Shown here: one piece after another, positions 1 through 8,685 of the stretch
Position numbering within the stretch: position 1 is the stretch's first letter
Layout: each line of letters begins with the position of its first letter
Source of the DNA: Thermoleophilia bacterium
Lineage (GTDB): Bacteria; Actinomycetota; Thermoleophilia; Gaiellales; JAICJC01
DNA length: 64,000 nucleotides
Assembly (NCBI GenBank): GCA_025928435.1
Contig: JAICJM010000001.1
Coordinates: 1-64,000, forward strand
Reading direction: 5' to 3'
Made by a program: the position numbers and the translations under genes
The notes under the pieces: model-generated
What the model was told of the DNA's origin: nothing
What the model saw: the letters and a program-made list of their open reading frames with translations, nothing else
The model's database searches: none

Positions 1-783
1 GCCGCGCTTGGGCAATCGACCGACGGCGTGCTCGGGTTCTTCACCGCGCTTCGCGCGGAGCTCGGCTTCTACGTCGCATGCCTCAACCTGTACGAGGCAC
101 TGAAGGCGCACGGCGTGGCAACCGCGATGCCCGAACCACGCCCGGCGGCGGAGAGAGCACTGGCAGCGCGGGGGCTGCGCGACGCGGCGCTCGCCTTCCA
201 TCTCCCCGGGCCAACCGTCCCGAACGACCTCGCCGCCGACGGCATCGCCCTCGTGATCGTGACGGGCTCGAACCAGGGCGGGAAGTCGACCTTCCTCAGG
301 AGCGTCGGACTCGGTCAGATGATGATGGAGGCCAGGATGTTCGTCTGCGCCGACGCATATCGGGCGAGCGTCACCACGGGCATCCACACCCACTTCAAAC
401 GCAAGGAGGATGCGACGATGACGCGCGGGCAGCTCGAGGAGGAGCTCGAGCGGATGAACCAGATCGCTGAGCGAATCCGGCCGGGAGCGCTGCTGCTCTG
501 CAACGAGTCGTTCTCGGCCACGAACGAACGGGAAGGCTCCGAGATCGCACGGCAGGTGACGCGCGCGATGACCGACGCCGGCGTCCGTGTCGTGTGTGTG
601 ACGCATATGCACGACTTCGCATCGGGCTGGCGGGACGGCGCCACGGCGACCCGCTTCCTGCGCGCGGAGCGGCACGACGACGGCACGCGCACCTTCCGGA
701 TCATCCCCGGCGACCCACTGCCGACGAGCCACGGACAGGACTCCTACCGGCGCATCTTCGGAGCACGTCCGGGGATCGGCTAG
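1..783 (+). CDS. MutS-like ATPase, C-terminal part (truncated by window edge)
   Basis: The frame is open from base 1, so only the C-terminal 260 residues are visible. A Walker A P-loop (GSNQGGKST, about residue 89 of the visible part) is followed by LLLCNESFSATN, the Walker B/switch region, where N-E stands in place of the D-E of canonical MutS, as in the shorter MutS-like families. A late VCVTHMHDF segment is the H-loop. The family binds DNA and uses ATP as a dimer; whether this one works in mismatch repair or elsewhere cannot be told without its N-terminus. Confidence 0.85.
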   Translation, partial: AALGQSTDGVLGFFTALRAELGFYVACLNLYEALKAHGVATAMPEPRPAAERALAARGLRDAALAFHLPGPTVPNDLAADGIALVIVTGSNQGGKSTFLRSVGLGQMMMEARMFVCADAYRASVTTGIHTHFKRKEDATMTRGQLEEELERMNQIAERIRPGALLLCNESFSATNEREGSEIARQVTRAMTDAGVRVVCVTHMHDFASGWRDGATATRFLRAERHDDGTRTFRIIPGDPLPTSHGQDSYRRIFGARPGIG

Positions 784-873
784 GATGACGGCAACGCGAT
801 GAGGCTCGCGTCCAACCGCCGCTTCGGCTGATGGCCTCTACCCCAGTGGTAGATCACGGCTGAAGGAGGAGCG

Positions 874-2067
874 GTGAGCGAGCTTGCACTGGCGGCACTA
901 CTCGCGGTGACGATCCTGATCGCGAGCACGATCTCGGTCGAGATCGGGCTCTCGGTCGCCCTTATCGAACTGGCGGCAGGTGTTGTTGTCGGCAACGTCT
1001 TCACGGTCACGATGCCGGACTGGCTGTCGTTTATCGGCTCGTTCGCCGGCGTCGTGCTGACGTTCCTGGCGGGGGCCGAGGTGGACGTGCCGCAGTTCCG
1101 GCGGGAGTGGCGCGCCAGCCTCTCGATCGGGACGTTCTCGTTCGCCGCCCCCTTCGTGGTGGCGATGGCGTTCGCCTACTGGCTGATCGGCTGGAACCGC
1201 GATCAGGCCGAGATCGGCGGCCTGGCGCTGTCGACCACGAGCCTCGCCGTCGTCTACGCCGTCCTGGTGGAGACGGGGTTGAACCGATCGATCGTCGGCA
1301 AGCGGATCATGTCGGCCACGTTCGTCACGGACATCCTGACCGTGATCGGCCTGTCGATCCTGTTCATCACGCCGAACGTGTGGATCATCCCCTTCGCCGC
1401 CTTCTCCGTGGCGGTGATCTGGGGCTTTCCGATGATCTCTCCGTGGTTCTTCTCTCGCTACGGCGACCGCGTGATCGAACCGGAGATCAAGCTGGTCTTC
1501 GCCGCGCTGTTCGTGCTCATGTACCTCGGCGACAAGGCCAACAGCCAGGCCGTCCTGCCGGCGTTCATCCTCGGCCTCGCCATGTCCGGCCACTACGTGC
1601 AGCACCGCACCGAGCAGGAGCGACTGCGCGTCGTCGCCTTCGCATTCCTGACGCCGTTCTTCTTCCTCAAGGGCGGCCTCAACGTGTCGCTGCCGGCCGT
1701 GTGGGCGAACATCGGCATCCTGGCCCTGCTCGTCGTCGCCAAGATGCTGCCGAAGTTCGGCGCCGTCTACCCGCTCGCCCGCCGCTACTGCTCGCCCAAC
1801 GCGGCCTTCACCACGCTGCTCATGTCGACCGGCCTGACGTTCGGCACGATCACGTCGCTCTACGGCCTGCAGAGCGGCATCATCGACCGGACGCAGTTCT
1901 CCCTCCTGATCACTGTCGTCGTCCTCTCCGCCATCATCCCCACGGCCATCGCCCAGCACTTCTTCGTTCCGCGATCCGACGACGAGCGCGCGCCCGAGCG
2001 GGTCCCGGCCGGAGCAACCGCACACGCTCGCCCGCTCGCAAGCCCGGCCCGAGAAGGAGAGGTGTAG
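874..2067 (+). CDS. Cation/proton antiporter, CPA2 (Kef/NapA-like)
   Basis: This 397-residue, very hydrophobic protein starts at GTG preceded by a strong AAGGAGGA ribosome site (863-870). It is nearly all membrane helices up to about residue 370 and then a short polar tail. Internal segments such as FAGVVLTFLAGAEVD and the HYVQHR loop followed by FFFLKGGL match the sodium/proton exchanger fold of CPA2 transporters, which swap K+ or Na+ for H+ across the cytoplasmic membrane. No TrkA-N domain is fused. The next gene, a UspA protein, begins at the base after the stop, a pairing known for stress-linked antiporters. Ion specificity cannot be read from sequence. Confidence 0.85.
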   Translation: MSELALAALLAVTILIASTISVEIGLSVALIELAAGVVVGNVFTVTMPDWLSFIGSFAGVVLTFLAGAEVDVPQFRREWRASLSIGTFSFAAPFVVAMAFAYWLIGWNRDQAEIGGLALSTTSLAVVYAVLVETGLNRSIVGKRIMSATFVTDILTVIGLSILFITPNVWIIPFAAFSVAVIWGFPMISPWFFSRYGDRVIEPEIKLVFAALFVLMYLGDKANSQAVLPAFILGLAMSGHYVQHRTEQERLRVVAFAFLTPFFFLKGGLNVSLPAVWANIGILALLVVAKMLPKFGAVYPLARRYCSPNAAFTTLLMSTGLTFGTITSLYGLQSGIIDRTQFSLLITVVVLSAIIPTAIAQHFFVPRSDDERAPERVPAGATAHARPLASPAREGEV

Positions 2068-2490
2068 GTGCCGTTCGACCGCATCCTGGTGGCGATCGAT
2101 GGCTCGCAGGGCGGTCGGCGCGCCCTCGTGAAAGCGATCGAGCTGGCGAGGCTCACGGGCGCATCCCTCACCGCCCTCGCGGTCGAGGGCCCGCTGCCGG
2201 CGTACGCGGCCACGATCGGAGAGGTCGAGGAGGTGCGGCGGGAGAAGGACAGCTTCTTCGGGGCGGTCGCCGCCTCGGCCCGCGAGCAGGCGAACGCGGC
2301 GGGGGTGGAGCTCGAGGTGGAGGTGCGGCCGGGTCACGCGGCCGAGCTCATCACAAGGTATGCCCACGACATGGACGCCGACCTCGTCGTGGTCGGGCAC
2401 AAGGGGCACTTCCTGAACGACTACCTGCTCGGGTCAACGGCCGATCGCGTCGCCCATCACGCCCACTGCCCCGTCATGATCGTCAAGTAG
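2068..2490 (+). CDS. Universal stress protein, UspA family
   Basis: The 140-residue single-domain protein opens with FDRILVAIDGSQGGRRA and ends with VVVGHKGHFLNDYLLGSTA and CPVMIVK. The G-x2-G-x9-G-S/T element of ATP-binding Usp proteins is present. GTG starts directly after the antiporter TAG (zero gap), with AGGAGAGG inside the upstream gene, so the two are translationally linked. By context it probably modulates the antiporter or responds to the same stress; that is inference. Confidence 0.9.
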   Translation: MPFDRILVAIDGSQGGRRALVKAIELARLTGASLTALAVEGPLPAYAATIGEVEEVRREKDSFFGAVAASAREQANAAGVELEVEVRPGHAAELITRYAHDMDADLVVVGHKGHFLNDYLLGSTADRVAHHAHCPVMIVK

Positions 2491-2522
2491 CCCGGGAACG
2501 GGCTCGCCGGGGGCGCGCTCGC

Positions 2523-3188
2523 CTAGGTGGCCGAGCCGTCTGCCTCGACGTCGCCGATCCGGCGCGCCTGCGCCGTCGCGGCCATCGCGAGGAAGTCCGA
2601 GATCCGGCTGATGCCGAGCGGCGTGATCTTGTCGCTGGGGCGCCCGTACAGGAGCGCGGCGCCGATGGCCCGGCCCTGCGGCCAGGTCAGCCGGAAGATG
2701 ACCTGCGATCCGTCGTTTGTGTACACCAGCCGCGAGCCCTGAGGCGCGCCGGCGGGCGTCCGGTAGCGCTTCGTCTTGATCCCGGGCACCTTCACCCGCT
2801 CCACCTTCCACACCTGGCGCATGGCGGATTCCGAGCGGAACAGGTTCGCCGTGCTGATGAACGCGATGTGCCCGTCCGCGCCGACCACGATCGAGTGCTC
2901 GCTCGCGAGCCAGCTCGCCTTCACGGTGCGCACGATCTTCTTGTAGCCGGGGGTGCGTTGCGGCGGCAGCTGGTCCTGCAGCGTCTCGCTGCCGGTGCTG
3001 TTCAGGGAGTACCCGGGCAGGTCGCCGTCGGCGAGCACCATCTCGCTCACTTCGTCCTGCGCCCTCTGGGTGGGCGTGACCTTGGGCCCCGGCTGGGTCG
3101 CCGGCGAGCTCGACCCCGTCCCGCATCCGGCGGCAAGCGCGGCCAGGGCCGCGAGCACGGCGACGGAGCGGAGGGGCGAGGCAGGCAT
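2523..3188 (-). CDS. Secreted lipoprotein of unknown function
   Basis: The 221-residue product begins MPASPLRSVAVLAALAALAA and has a lipobox (LAAGC), so it should be exported and lipid-anchored. The mature part contains a run of beta-rich sequence (SEHSIVVGADGHIAFISTANLF, VYTNDGSQVIFRLTW) and is soluble. I do not recognise the family; it resembles sensor or anti-sigma-associated lipoproteins only in general build. The frame stays open upstream to 3638, but the signal peptide fixes the start at 3188. Confidence 0.75.
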   Translation of the reverse strand: MPASPLRSVAVLAALAALAAGCGTGSSSPATQPGPKVTPTQRAQDEVSEMVLADGDLPGYSLNSTGSETLQDQLPPQRTPGYKKIVRTVKASWLASEHSIVVGADGHIAFISTANLFRSESAMRQVWKVERVKVPGIKTKRYRTPAGAPQGSRLVYTNDGSQVIFRLTWPQGRAIGAALLYGRPSDKITPLGISRISDFLAMAATAQARRIGDVEADGSAT

Positions 3189-3255
3189 GTCCCTTGAATC
3201 GGCAACACGTCCCGCGTACTTGAGCGCCGCCCGCAAGACCTTCGCGTGGGCCCGG

Positions 3256-3638
3256 TCAGGGTCCGGCGCCGGCGGCAACGGCGACTCGGGCCGGCGCGGC
3301 TCGTGCCGCGGGGTCGCGGCCGGACGCGGACCGAGCGCGCCCCACAGCCGCCGGAAACTCGCCGGGTCGCCGAGCAGCAGCTCGCGCTGCGGCGGCACAG
3401 GGCGAGGTCGTTCTCCTTGACGAGCCCCGCGCCGGCGCGGCTCGGGAACACGCAGCGTCCGTTCCCGTGCGAGCCGTCGGGAGAGCTCGGTCGCGGCCGC
3501 GGCCCGGTGCCCGGCTGCGATCGCGTGATGGAGGGCGACGCGCAGCTCTCGACCGCTCGCTGCGTGGTGGTCGCCGGACAGCGCGATGACGACGGGGGCG
3601 AAGCCCGTCCTGGTGATATGGATCTGCGGCGGCGGCAC
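3256..3638 (-). pseudogene. Possible decayed STAS / anti-sigma-factor antagonist
   Basis: On the minus strand a GTG at 3638 opens a frame reading like the first strand and helix of a STAS domain (FAPVVIALSGDHHAASGREL, then VALHHAIAAGH). After about residue 45 the frame loses any protein-like character, while fragments that look coding (GLVKENDLAL; ELLLGDPASFRRLWGAL) occur in other frames. I read this as a frameshifted remnant filling the 480-base space between the lipoprotein and PilZ genes. The STAS assignment rests on one segment and is weak. Confidence 0.3.
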
Positions 3639-3671
3639 AGCGGCGGCTCCCGGTGGTAAGGGAACGGCCGG

Positions 3672-4043
3672 CTAGGCGGCCTGGGCGGCCTCCGCATCGG
3701 CCGCGTGCCGCGCCGCCGTGAAGATGAGGCGCGCGAGGTGCGCGCGCTGCGTCAGGGTGAGCTCGGTGAACTCGACCCCCCATCGCGTCGTGTTCGAGCC
3801 GTCGGTGCCGTGCTCGAGAAACCGGCGCACGATCGCCTCCACCTCGCCCACGCCGCCCGGCAGGGCGATCCGCAGGGGTTTGTCGACGGCCAGGTTCGCC
3901 GCCACCTCGGCCTCGAGGAAGAGGCCGCTCGTGGACGCGTTGCGGACGGTTGCCTGGAACCGCGTCTCGCGGCCCGTCAGCTCGATTCCGACCGCGGTGA
4001 CCGGCCACTCGCAGTCGACGCGCACATGGCGGCGCCGGTTCAC
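3672..4043 (-). CDS. PilZ-domain protein
   Basis: The 123-residue protein begins NRRRHVRVDCEWPV after a GTG start and contains NASTSGLFLEAE, matching the RxxxR and (D/N)xSxxG signature of PilZ domains, which bind cyclic di-GMP. The single domain fills the protein. The GTG overlaps the TGA of the upstream 68-residue gene (GTGA at 4040-4043), so translation is coupled. No diguanylate cyclase or flagellar gene is nearby, so the output controlled is unknown. Confidence 0.8.
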   Translation of the reverse strand: MNRRRHVRVDCEWPVTAVGIELTGRETRFQATVRNASTSGLFLEAEVAANLAVDKPLRIALPGGVGEVEAIVRRFLEHGTDGSNTTRWGVEFTELTLTQRAHLARLIFTAARHAADAEAAQAA

Positions 4044-4246
4044 GCGCCCCGCCGCTCGCCGCCGTGGACCGCGACCACGCGCACCTCGGCCGGAGTCCGG
4101 TCCCACGCATCCCGGTGGAACAGGGCCTCCTCGACGGCGACCATACGCGAGCTGCACACGTCGAGCGTGATCCACGTCTCGCCCGGCGCGTAGCGCGCCT
4201 GGAGCTCGAATGCGAGCACGGAGCCGGTGTCGGGGTCCTGGGACAT
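4040..4246 (-). CDS. Small hypothetical protein coupled to PilZ gene
   Basis: This 68-residue acidic protein (starts MSQDPDTGSVLAFELQARYA) ends in a four-base overlap with the PilZ start. An alternative ATG six codons upstream (4264) gives MPIPGN before it; neither has a clear ribosome site. No known motif is visible. The coupling implies joint production with the PilZ protein, perhaps as partner, but no function can be assigned. Confidence 0.6.
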   Translation of the reverse strand: MSQDPDTGSVLAFELQARYAPGETWITLDVCSSRMVAVEEALFHRDAWDRTPAEVRVVAVHGGERRGA

Positions 4247-4302
4247 ATTCCCAGGTATCGGCATTTTTCGGACGCCGCACGTCACCATCCCGGAGGAGAT
4301 GG

Positions 4303-4731
4303 CTACGCAGGACCGTTGAGCTCCGTCCTCCCCAGCCGCGCCCGCAAGCGGTCGCCGAGCACCACGTCGTGCGGGAGCCCTTGCAGCTCGTCGGCGTCTA
4401 CGACGACCCCGTCCGCGGCGAGCCTCTCGGCCAGCCCGCGCCAGTGATCGCGCTCCATGTCGGCCTGCGTGCGGTCTCCGAACGGCTCGTCCGGCCCCAC
4501 GACGACGCTCGCGGTCTCCTCGATCTCGCGCTCCGACGCGAACCGCCACGCGTCGGTGTCCTCGTCGACGCCCGCCCCGCGCAGCCCCGAAGTCCAGCCG
4601 CGATCGTCCAGGAGCGTCACCCGGCGCCCGTCGTCAAGCACCGCCTGGTACCGCACGGTCACCGACATCTCACGCGGGTCGGCACGCTCGCGGAGGTCGG
4701 CGACGGTCTCGAGGCGGCTCACCGAGGGCAT
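4303..4731 (-). CDS. Hypothetical protein, 142 residues
   Basis: A soluble acidic protein (MPSVSRLETVADLRERADPR at the start) with a beta-rich first half (SVTVRYQAVLDDGRRVTLLDDRGW) and a helical C-terminal half. No signal peptide, membrane span or known catalytic motif is seen. It lies between the PilZ pair and the MFS gene on the same strand, with its own start (GACGAT box 6 bases upstream of ATG). Function unknown. Confidence 0.6.
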   Translation of the reverse strand: MPSVSRLETVADLRERADPREMSVTVRYQAVLDDGRRVTLLDDRGWTSGLRGAGVDEDTDAWRFASEREIEETASVVVGPDEPFGDRTQADMERDHWRGLAERLAADGVVVDADELQGLPHDVVLGDRLRARLGRTELNGPA

Positions 4732-4768
4732 GGCGGCATCGTCGCAGATCCCCCGTCGAGTCCCCGGG

Positions 4769-5998
4769 CTACTCGCAGCTGTCCGGAGGGAGCGCTACCA
4801 GTCGTCGTACAGGGCCGAGGAAGGGGATCACGAAGCAGATCGCCGCACCGACGGCGATCAGGCTGGCCAGGCCGCGGGTGGCGCCGATGTCCGCGACCAG
4901 GATGCCGGCGGCGGCGAAGCCCGCCGGCTGGGCGACGAGCGACGAGAACCAGTCATAGGCGCTGACGCGGGAGAGGAGCTCGCCGGGCACGTACGCCTGG
5001 ATCGTCGTCTCCCAGTAGACGTTCCCGGCGATCCCGCCGGCGGACGCGGCCAGGTAGGTGGCGGCCACGAGCCACGCGGGCAGCGCGAGCGCGAGCAGCG
5101 CACCGGGAACCGCGAACCCCGCGAAAAGGAGCGTCGCGACGAACATCGGCCGGTGGGGTCGCAGCCGCAGCGCAGCCACTCCGCCGGCGAGCTCTCCCAC
5201 GCCGCCCGCGGCGATGATCAGCCCCCACGCCGACGCGCCGCCCAGGTGCTCGCGCGCGATCACCGGCCCCGCGACGAAGAACGGCGCGCCCAGGAGCCCG
5301 TTCGTGGCCGCCGCCTGGATGGTCGCGATCCACAGCCACGGCCGGGACGAGAAGGCCTGCCAGCCCTCCACCAGCTGGCGCAGCAGCGACACGTCCCGGG
5401 CCCGGATCGTCGTCGGGAGCGAAAGCGTCACCAGCGCAACCGCGCTGAGGGCGAATGTCAGACTGTCGCCCGCGATCGCCCACGCTGGAGACGCCGCCGC
5501 CAGGATGAGCCCCGCGACCGCCGGCCCCACGACGTTTCCGGCAGCCTCCGCCGCCCAGCGCAGCGCGTTCGCCTGCTGCAGCTGCGACTGCGGCACGAGC
5601 TGGGGCGCCAGGGCCGAGACGGCCGGGTAGAAGAACCCGCTGCAGGCGCCATGGATCGCGTGCAGCACCAGGATGTGCCACAGCTGCGCGTTGCCCGTGA
5701 AGAGCAGGGCCGCGAGCAGGGCCTGGCTGGCGAATCGGAGCACGTCCGCGACCACCATCACGGGCCGCTGCGAGAAGCGGTCGGCCACCGTGCCGCCGAG
5801 CAGGAGCGCCGCGATCGTCAGGGCCGACCGGACGCCCAGCACCAACCCGAGGGCCGCCGTCGATCCGGTGACGTCCAGGACCGCGAATGCGAGCGCGACC
5901 GTCACCATTCCGTCGCCGAACGCGGACGTCAGCTGGCCGATGAAGAACTGCCGGTACGTCGCCGAGCGGAGCGGCCCGAAGCTCTCGGCGAGGGTCAT
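4769..5998 (-). CDS. MFS transporter, DHA3/EntS-like (MFS_3)
   Basis: The 409-residue protein has about 12 hydrophobic segments and the MFS_3 opening (SATYRQFFIGQLTSAFGDGM) with the loop 2-3 motif GGTVADRFSQRPVMVVADVL. Relatives export siderophores, macrolides or other drugs by proton antiport. The start at 5998 is supported by TAGCGT exactly seven bases upstream, the leaderless promoter pattern seen throughout this window. It is divergent from an alpha/beta hydrolase gene 97 bases away. The substrate is unknown. Confidence 0.85.
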   Translation of the reverse strand: MTLAESFGPLRSATYRQFFIGQLTSAFGDGMVTVALAFAVLDVTGSTAALGLVLGVRSALTIAALLLGGTVADRFSQRPVMVVADVLRFASQALLAALLFTGNAQLWHILVLHAIHGACSGFFYPAVSALAPQLVPQSQLQQANALRWAAEAAGNVVGPAVAGLILAAASPAWAIAGDSLTFALSAVALVTLSLPTTIRARDVSLLRQLVEGWQAFSSRPWLWIATIQAAATNGLLGAPFFVAGPVIAREHLGGASAWGLIIAAGGVGELAGGVAALRLRPHRPMFVATLLFAGFAVPGALLALALPAWLVAATYLAASAGGIAGNVYWETTIQAYVPGELLSRVSAYDWFSSLVAQPAGFAAAGILVADIGATRGLASLIAVGAAICFVIPFLGPVRRLVALPPDSCE

Positions 5999-6094
5999 CC
6001 GCCGGACGCTACCGCCGGGCGCGTCCGGGAGGTTCGGCGGGCGGCGGTCCCGGGTATCGCGCACCTGGCCCACGTCGAAGGAGGCACGATCTCG

Positions 6095-6910
6095 ATGGCG
6101 GACCGGCGATCGTCGGCGAAGCCAACCCTTCCCGCACGGGTGCGGCCGCGCTCCGCGCGGGTCGGCGCCGGGATGGTGCGCTGGCACGCCGCGGGCCAGG
6201 GGCCGCCGCTCGTCCTCGTCCACGGCCTGGCCGGATCGTGGCGCTGGTGGGAGCGGGCACTGCCCGACCTGGCGCACCGGCACGAGTGTCACATGCTCGA
6301 CCTGCCCCGGTTCGGCGCCGCGCTGCACCCGGACGAGACGGCGGACTGGATCGCCGGCTGGCTCGACGCCGCCAGGCTGGGCGGCGGATGCCTGGTCGGC
6401 CATTCGCTGGGCGGCGCGGCCGCTGCCAGCCTGGTTGCCGACCGCCCCGGCGCTGTGGAGGCGCTCGTGCTCATCGCCCCCATCGGCGTGCCGACCGGCC
6501 GCCGCCCCGCCGGGTACGCCCTCCCGCTCATGACGGCGGTCGCGACGAGCCGGTCCCGCTTCGCACGCCGCCTCGGGACCGACGTGCTGCGGGCCGGCCC
6601 GGCGTCGATCCTGCGCGGCGCCCTCTACGCCGTCCGGGCCGACGTGCGCGAGCGGGCACGTGACGTCCGGGTTCCGACGCTGCTCGTGTGGGGCGAGCGC
6701 GACCCGCTCGTCCCGCCAGAGCTCGCGGGCGAGTGGCAGCGTGCCATCCCCCACGCCCGCCTCGTGCTGCTCCCGCACACGGGCCATGTGCCGATGGTCG
6801 AGCAGCCGCGGGCGTTCGCCGCGGCGCTAGAGGAATTCCTCGACGACCCGGGCGACCTGCGCGGCCGCGGACCAGTGCGCCGCGTGCGGCTCGCCGGGGA
6901 TCACCCGTAG
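6095..6910 (+). CDS. Alpha/beta hydrolase
   Basis: The 271-residue protein has the family's oxyanion HG (VLVHGLAGSW), nucleophile elbow GHSLGG, the acid region LLVWGERDPLVPP and catalytic His in HTGHVPM. ATG follows AAGGAGG (6079-6084). Homology ends near FAAALEEFL; the last 20 residues are an extension that runs 84 bases into the oppositely oriented hydrolase gene. Substrate cannot be predicted; esterase, lipase or haloperoxidase-like activities are all possible. Confidence 0.85.
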   Translation: MADRRSSAKPTLPARVRPRSARVGAGMVRWHAAGQGPPLVLVHGLAGSWRWWERALPDLAHRHECHMLDLPRFGAALHPDETADWIAGWLDAARLGGGCLVGHSLGGAAAASLVADRPGAVEALVLIAPIGVPTGRRPAGYALPLMTAVATSRSRFARRLGTDVLRAGPASILRGALYAVRADVRERARDVRVPTLLVWGERDPLVPPELAGEWQRAIPHARLVLLPHTGHVPMVEQPRAFAAALEEFLDDPGDLRGRGPVRRVRLAGDHP

Positions 6911-7549
6911 GCGCCCGTCGGGTAGCAGCCGCGCGACGCGCTCCGCCCACTCCTGGGAGACGATGGCGTCGCGGCCGCTCCGGATCACGAGCGCCGGATG
7001 CGGCAGGCGGCTCGCCTTCTCCGTGAACGGGTCGGCCAGCGCGTGCCGCGCGGTCGCGACGGTGCGCCGCGGCCCCATCCGCAGGTAGTCGATCGTCTCC
7101 GCCACCCACAGCCCCGGCGGCTCGCGAAGCGTGTCGAGTGCGAGCCTGACCGCCTGGCGCAGGATCGTCGGTGCGCCCGGATCCATCGCCGGCCCGAGCA
7201 GGACGAGCCGCGAGACGCGCTGCGGCCGGCGCACCGCGAGGTCGACCGCGACCTGGCAGCCGAGCGAGTTCGCGACCAGCGGCGCCGGCGCGACGCCGGC
7301 GAGGTCGATCCACTCGTCGAGCGCGTCCGCCAGCTCCGGGATGTCGAGCGGCCGCGGCGGCGTCGCGCTACGGCCGTAGCCCGGCAGATCGGGTGCGAGC
7401 ACGGTGCGCGTGCGCGCGAGCTCCCGGATCAGGGGCGCGAAGTACCGGCTCGAGACGGCCAGCCCGTGCACGAGGACGACCGGCGGCCCGGATCCGGCCG
7501 TCTGGGCGTACCCGGGAATCCCTGCGATCGTCGCCCGGCGGGCTGCCAT
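6827..7549 (-). CDS. Alpha/beta hydrolase, convergent paralogue
   Basis: A second alpha/beta hydrolase (240 residues) on the opposite strand has VLVHGLAVSSRYF, DLPGYGRS, nucleophile elbow ANSLGC with Ser, and a late GEPHAAHW histidine. It ends VEEFL and overlaps the 3' end of the plus-strand hydrolase by 84 bases. I chose the ATG at 7549, with GGGAGGG upstream, over a GTG at 7591 that lacks a ribosome site. The two proteins are paralogues by architecture, but their substrates may differ. Confidence 0.8.
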   Translation of the reverse strand: MAARRATIAGIPGYAQTAGSGPPVVLVHGLAVSSRYFAPLIRELARTRTVLAPDLPGYGRSATPPRPLDIPELADALDEWIDLAGVAPAPLVANSLGCQVAVDLAVRRPQRVSRLVLLGPAMDPGAPTILRQAVRLALDTLREPPGLWVAETIDYLRMGPRRTVATARHALADPFTEKASRLPHPALVIRSGRDAIVSQEWAERVARLLPDGRLRVIPGEPHAAHWSAAAQVARVVEEFL

Positions 7550-7594
7550 TCGGGTTCCGGCCCTCCCCTCGGCCGCCCCGAACGGCCGCACTCA

Positions 7595-7745
7595 CTGCAG
7601 CCCGAGCTCGGCCATCATGTCGGTGGCTGTCGCGCGGCAGCGCCCAGGAGCGGAAGGTGAAGCAGCTCCTCGCTCGGCCGCAGCGTCGAGTAGTGGTTGT
7701 CGGCGCCGGTGATGTGATACCCGCGAACCGCGGGTTGGCCAGCAC
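7595..7745 (-). pseudogene. Possible gene remnant
   Basis: Minus-strand fragments read as plausible protein in two adjacent frames (VLANPRFAG in one, then GYHITGADNHYSTLRPSEEL in the next), ending at a stop near 7620. No start or complete domain exists. It may be the decayed end of a gene once upstream of the hydrolase. Evidence is limited to codon character. Confidence 0.25.
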
Positions 7746-7781
7746 CTCCCCGCCGGAGAGACTACCGGCGGGCTCGGCGCG

Positions 7782-8126
7782 TCACGCGACGCGGTCGGCC
7801 TCGTCGTCGTAGCCGCGTGCGCGCAGCCACCGCTCGAGCCTCACGACGGCGACGCGATCGTGCCGGCCGATCCCGTCGAGGAGGTCGATCAGCTCGCGCG
7901 CGTCCCGGAGCAGCAGGTAGCGGTCGTCGGAGGCGTACTTGGCGAACCAGCGCACGGCTGCCTTGTCGTAGAGCACCGGCCGGTCCTCCCGGATGAGCAG
8001 GAGCAGCGAGAGCGCGTCGGCGAGACTGACCTGCCGGAGCTCGGCGGCGGCCGCGAGCGCGAGATGGGCGTTCCCGCCCTTGAGCGCGCGCGTGAACCTG
8101 GAGTAGGCGTGCCCCTGCGAGGTCAT
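7782..8126 (-). CDS. Hypothetical helical protein, 114 residues
   Basis: A small, probably all-helical soluble protein (RALKGGNAHLALAAAAELRQ; SLADALSLLLLIREDRPVLY) rich in Leu, Arg and Asp. It starts at ATG 8126, with another in-frame ATG at 8165 that would overlap the divergent VOC gene start. No conserved motif that I can name. Its short divergent spacing to the VOC gene may mean a shared control region. Confidence 0.6.
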   Translation of the reverse strand: MTSQGHAYSRFTRALKGGNAHLALAAAAELRQVSLADALSLLLLIREDRPVLYDKAAVRWFAKYASDDRYLLLRDARELIDLLDGIGRHDRVAVVRLERWLRARGYDDEADRVA

Positions 8127-8163
8127 AGCGAACACATGTTCGCACAGTGTTACGATCGCCCGC

Positions 8164-8601
8164 ATGCCCGTGCGGGAGATGAACCACGTCGGGATCGTGG
8201 TCGACGATCTGCGCGCGGCGATCGAGTTCTTCACCGAGCTCGGGCTCGATCCGAGCGGCGAGACGTTTGTCGAGGGCAGCTGGGTCGACCGCATCGTGGG
8301 GCTCGAGGGCGTCCGCGCCGACACCGCGATGATGCGCACGCCCGACGGGCACGGGCGGCTCGAGCTGATCCAGTTCCGCTCGCCACCCAGCGAGGGCGGG
8401 AATGGACAGGCGCCGGCGAACGTGCAGGGCCTCCGCCACGTCGCGTTCATCGTCGAGGACATCGACGACACCGTGACCCGCCTGCGGGCCCGCGGCGGCG
8501 AGCTCGTCGGCCACGTCGAGCAGTACCAGGACATGTTCCGGCTCTGCTACCTCCGTGGCCCGGCGGGGATCATCGTCGAGCTCGCGGAGCGGCTCGGCTA
8601 G
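8164..8601 (+). CDS. VOC-superfamily protein (glyoxalase/dioxygenase-like)
   Basis: The 145-residue protein has two beta-alpha-beta-beta-beta halves with the four metal-ligand positions of the VOC fold: His8 (MNHVGIVV), Glu67 (GRLELIQF), His92 (LRHVAFIVED) and Glu139 (GIIVELAE). Such proteins include glyoxalase I, methylmalonyl-CoA epimerase and antibiotic-binding proteins; all ligands present suggests an enzyme. TACGAT lies seven bases before ATG, implying leaderless transcription. Substrate unknown. Confidence 0.85.
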   Translation: MPVREMNHVGIVVDDLRAAIEFFTELGLDPSGETFVEGSWVDRIVGLEGVRADTAMMRTPDGHGRLELIQFRSPPSEGGNGQAPANVQGLRHVAFIVEDIDDTVTRLRARGGELVGHVEQYQDMFRLCYLRGPAGIIVELAERLG

Positions 8602-8685
8602 GGCCGCCCGACTGGACTTCTTGTGCGATTTGCAGCAGTCTCCGGCCACCGGAGTGCTGCCTCGTCGACTCAGGAGGTCCAACCC

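Noticed and set aside
4457..6094. Long in-frame extension upstream of the plus-strand alpha/beta hydrolase
   Set aside because: It is antisense to the MFS gene and has low-complexity Arg-rich sequence; the hydrolase has a clear ribosome site and start at 6095.
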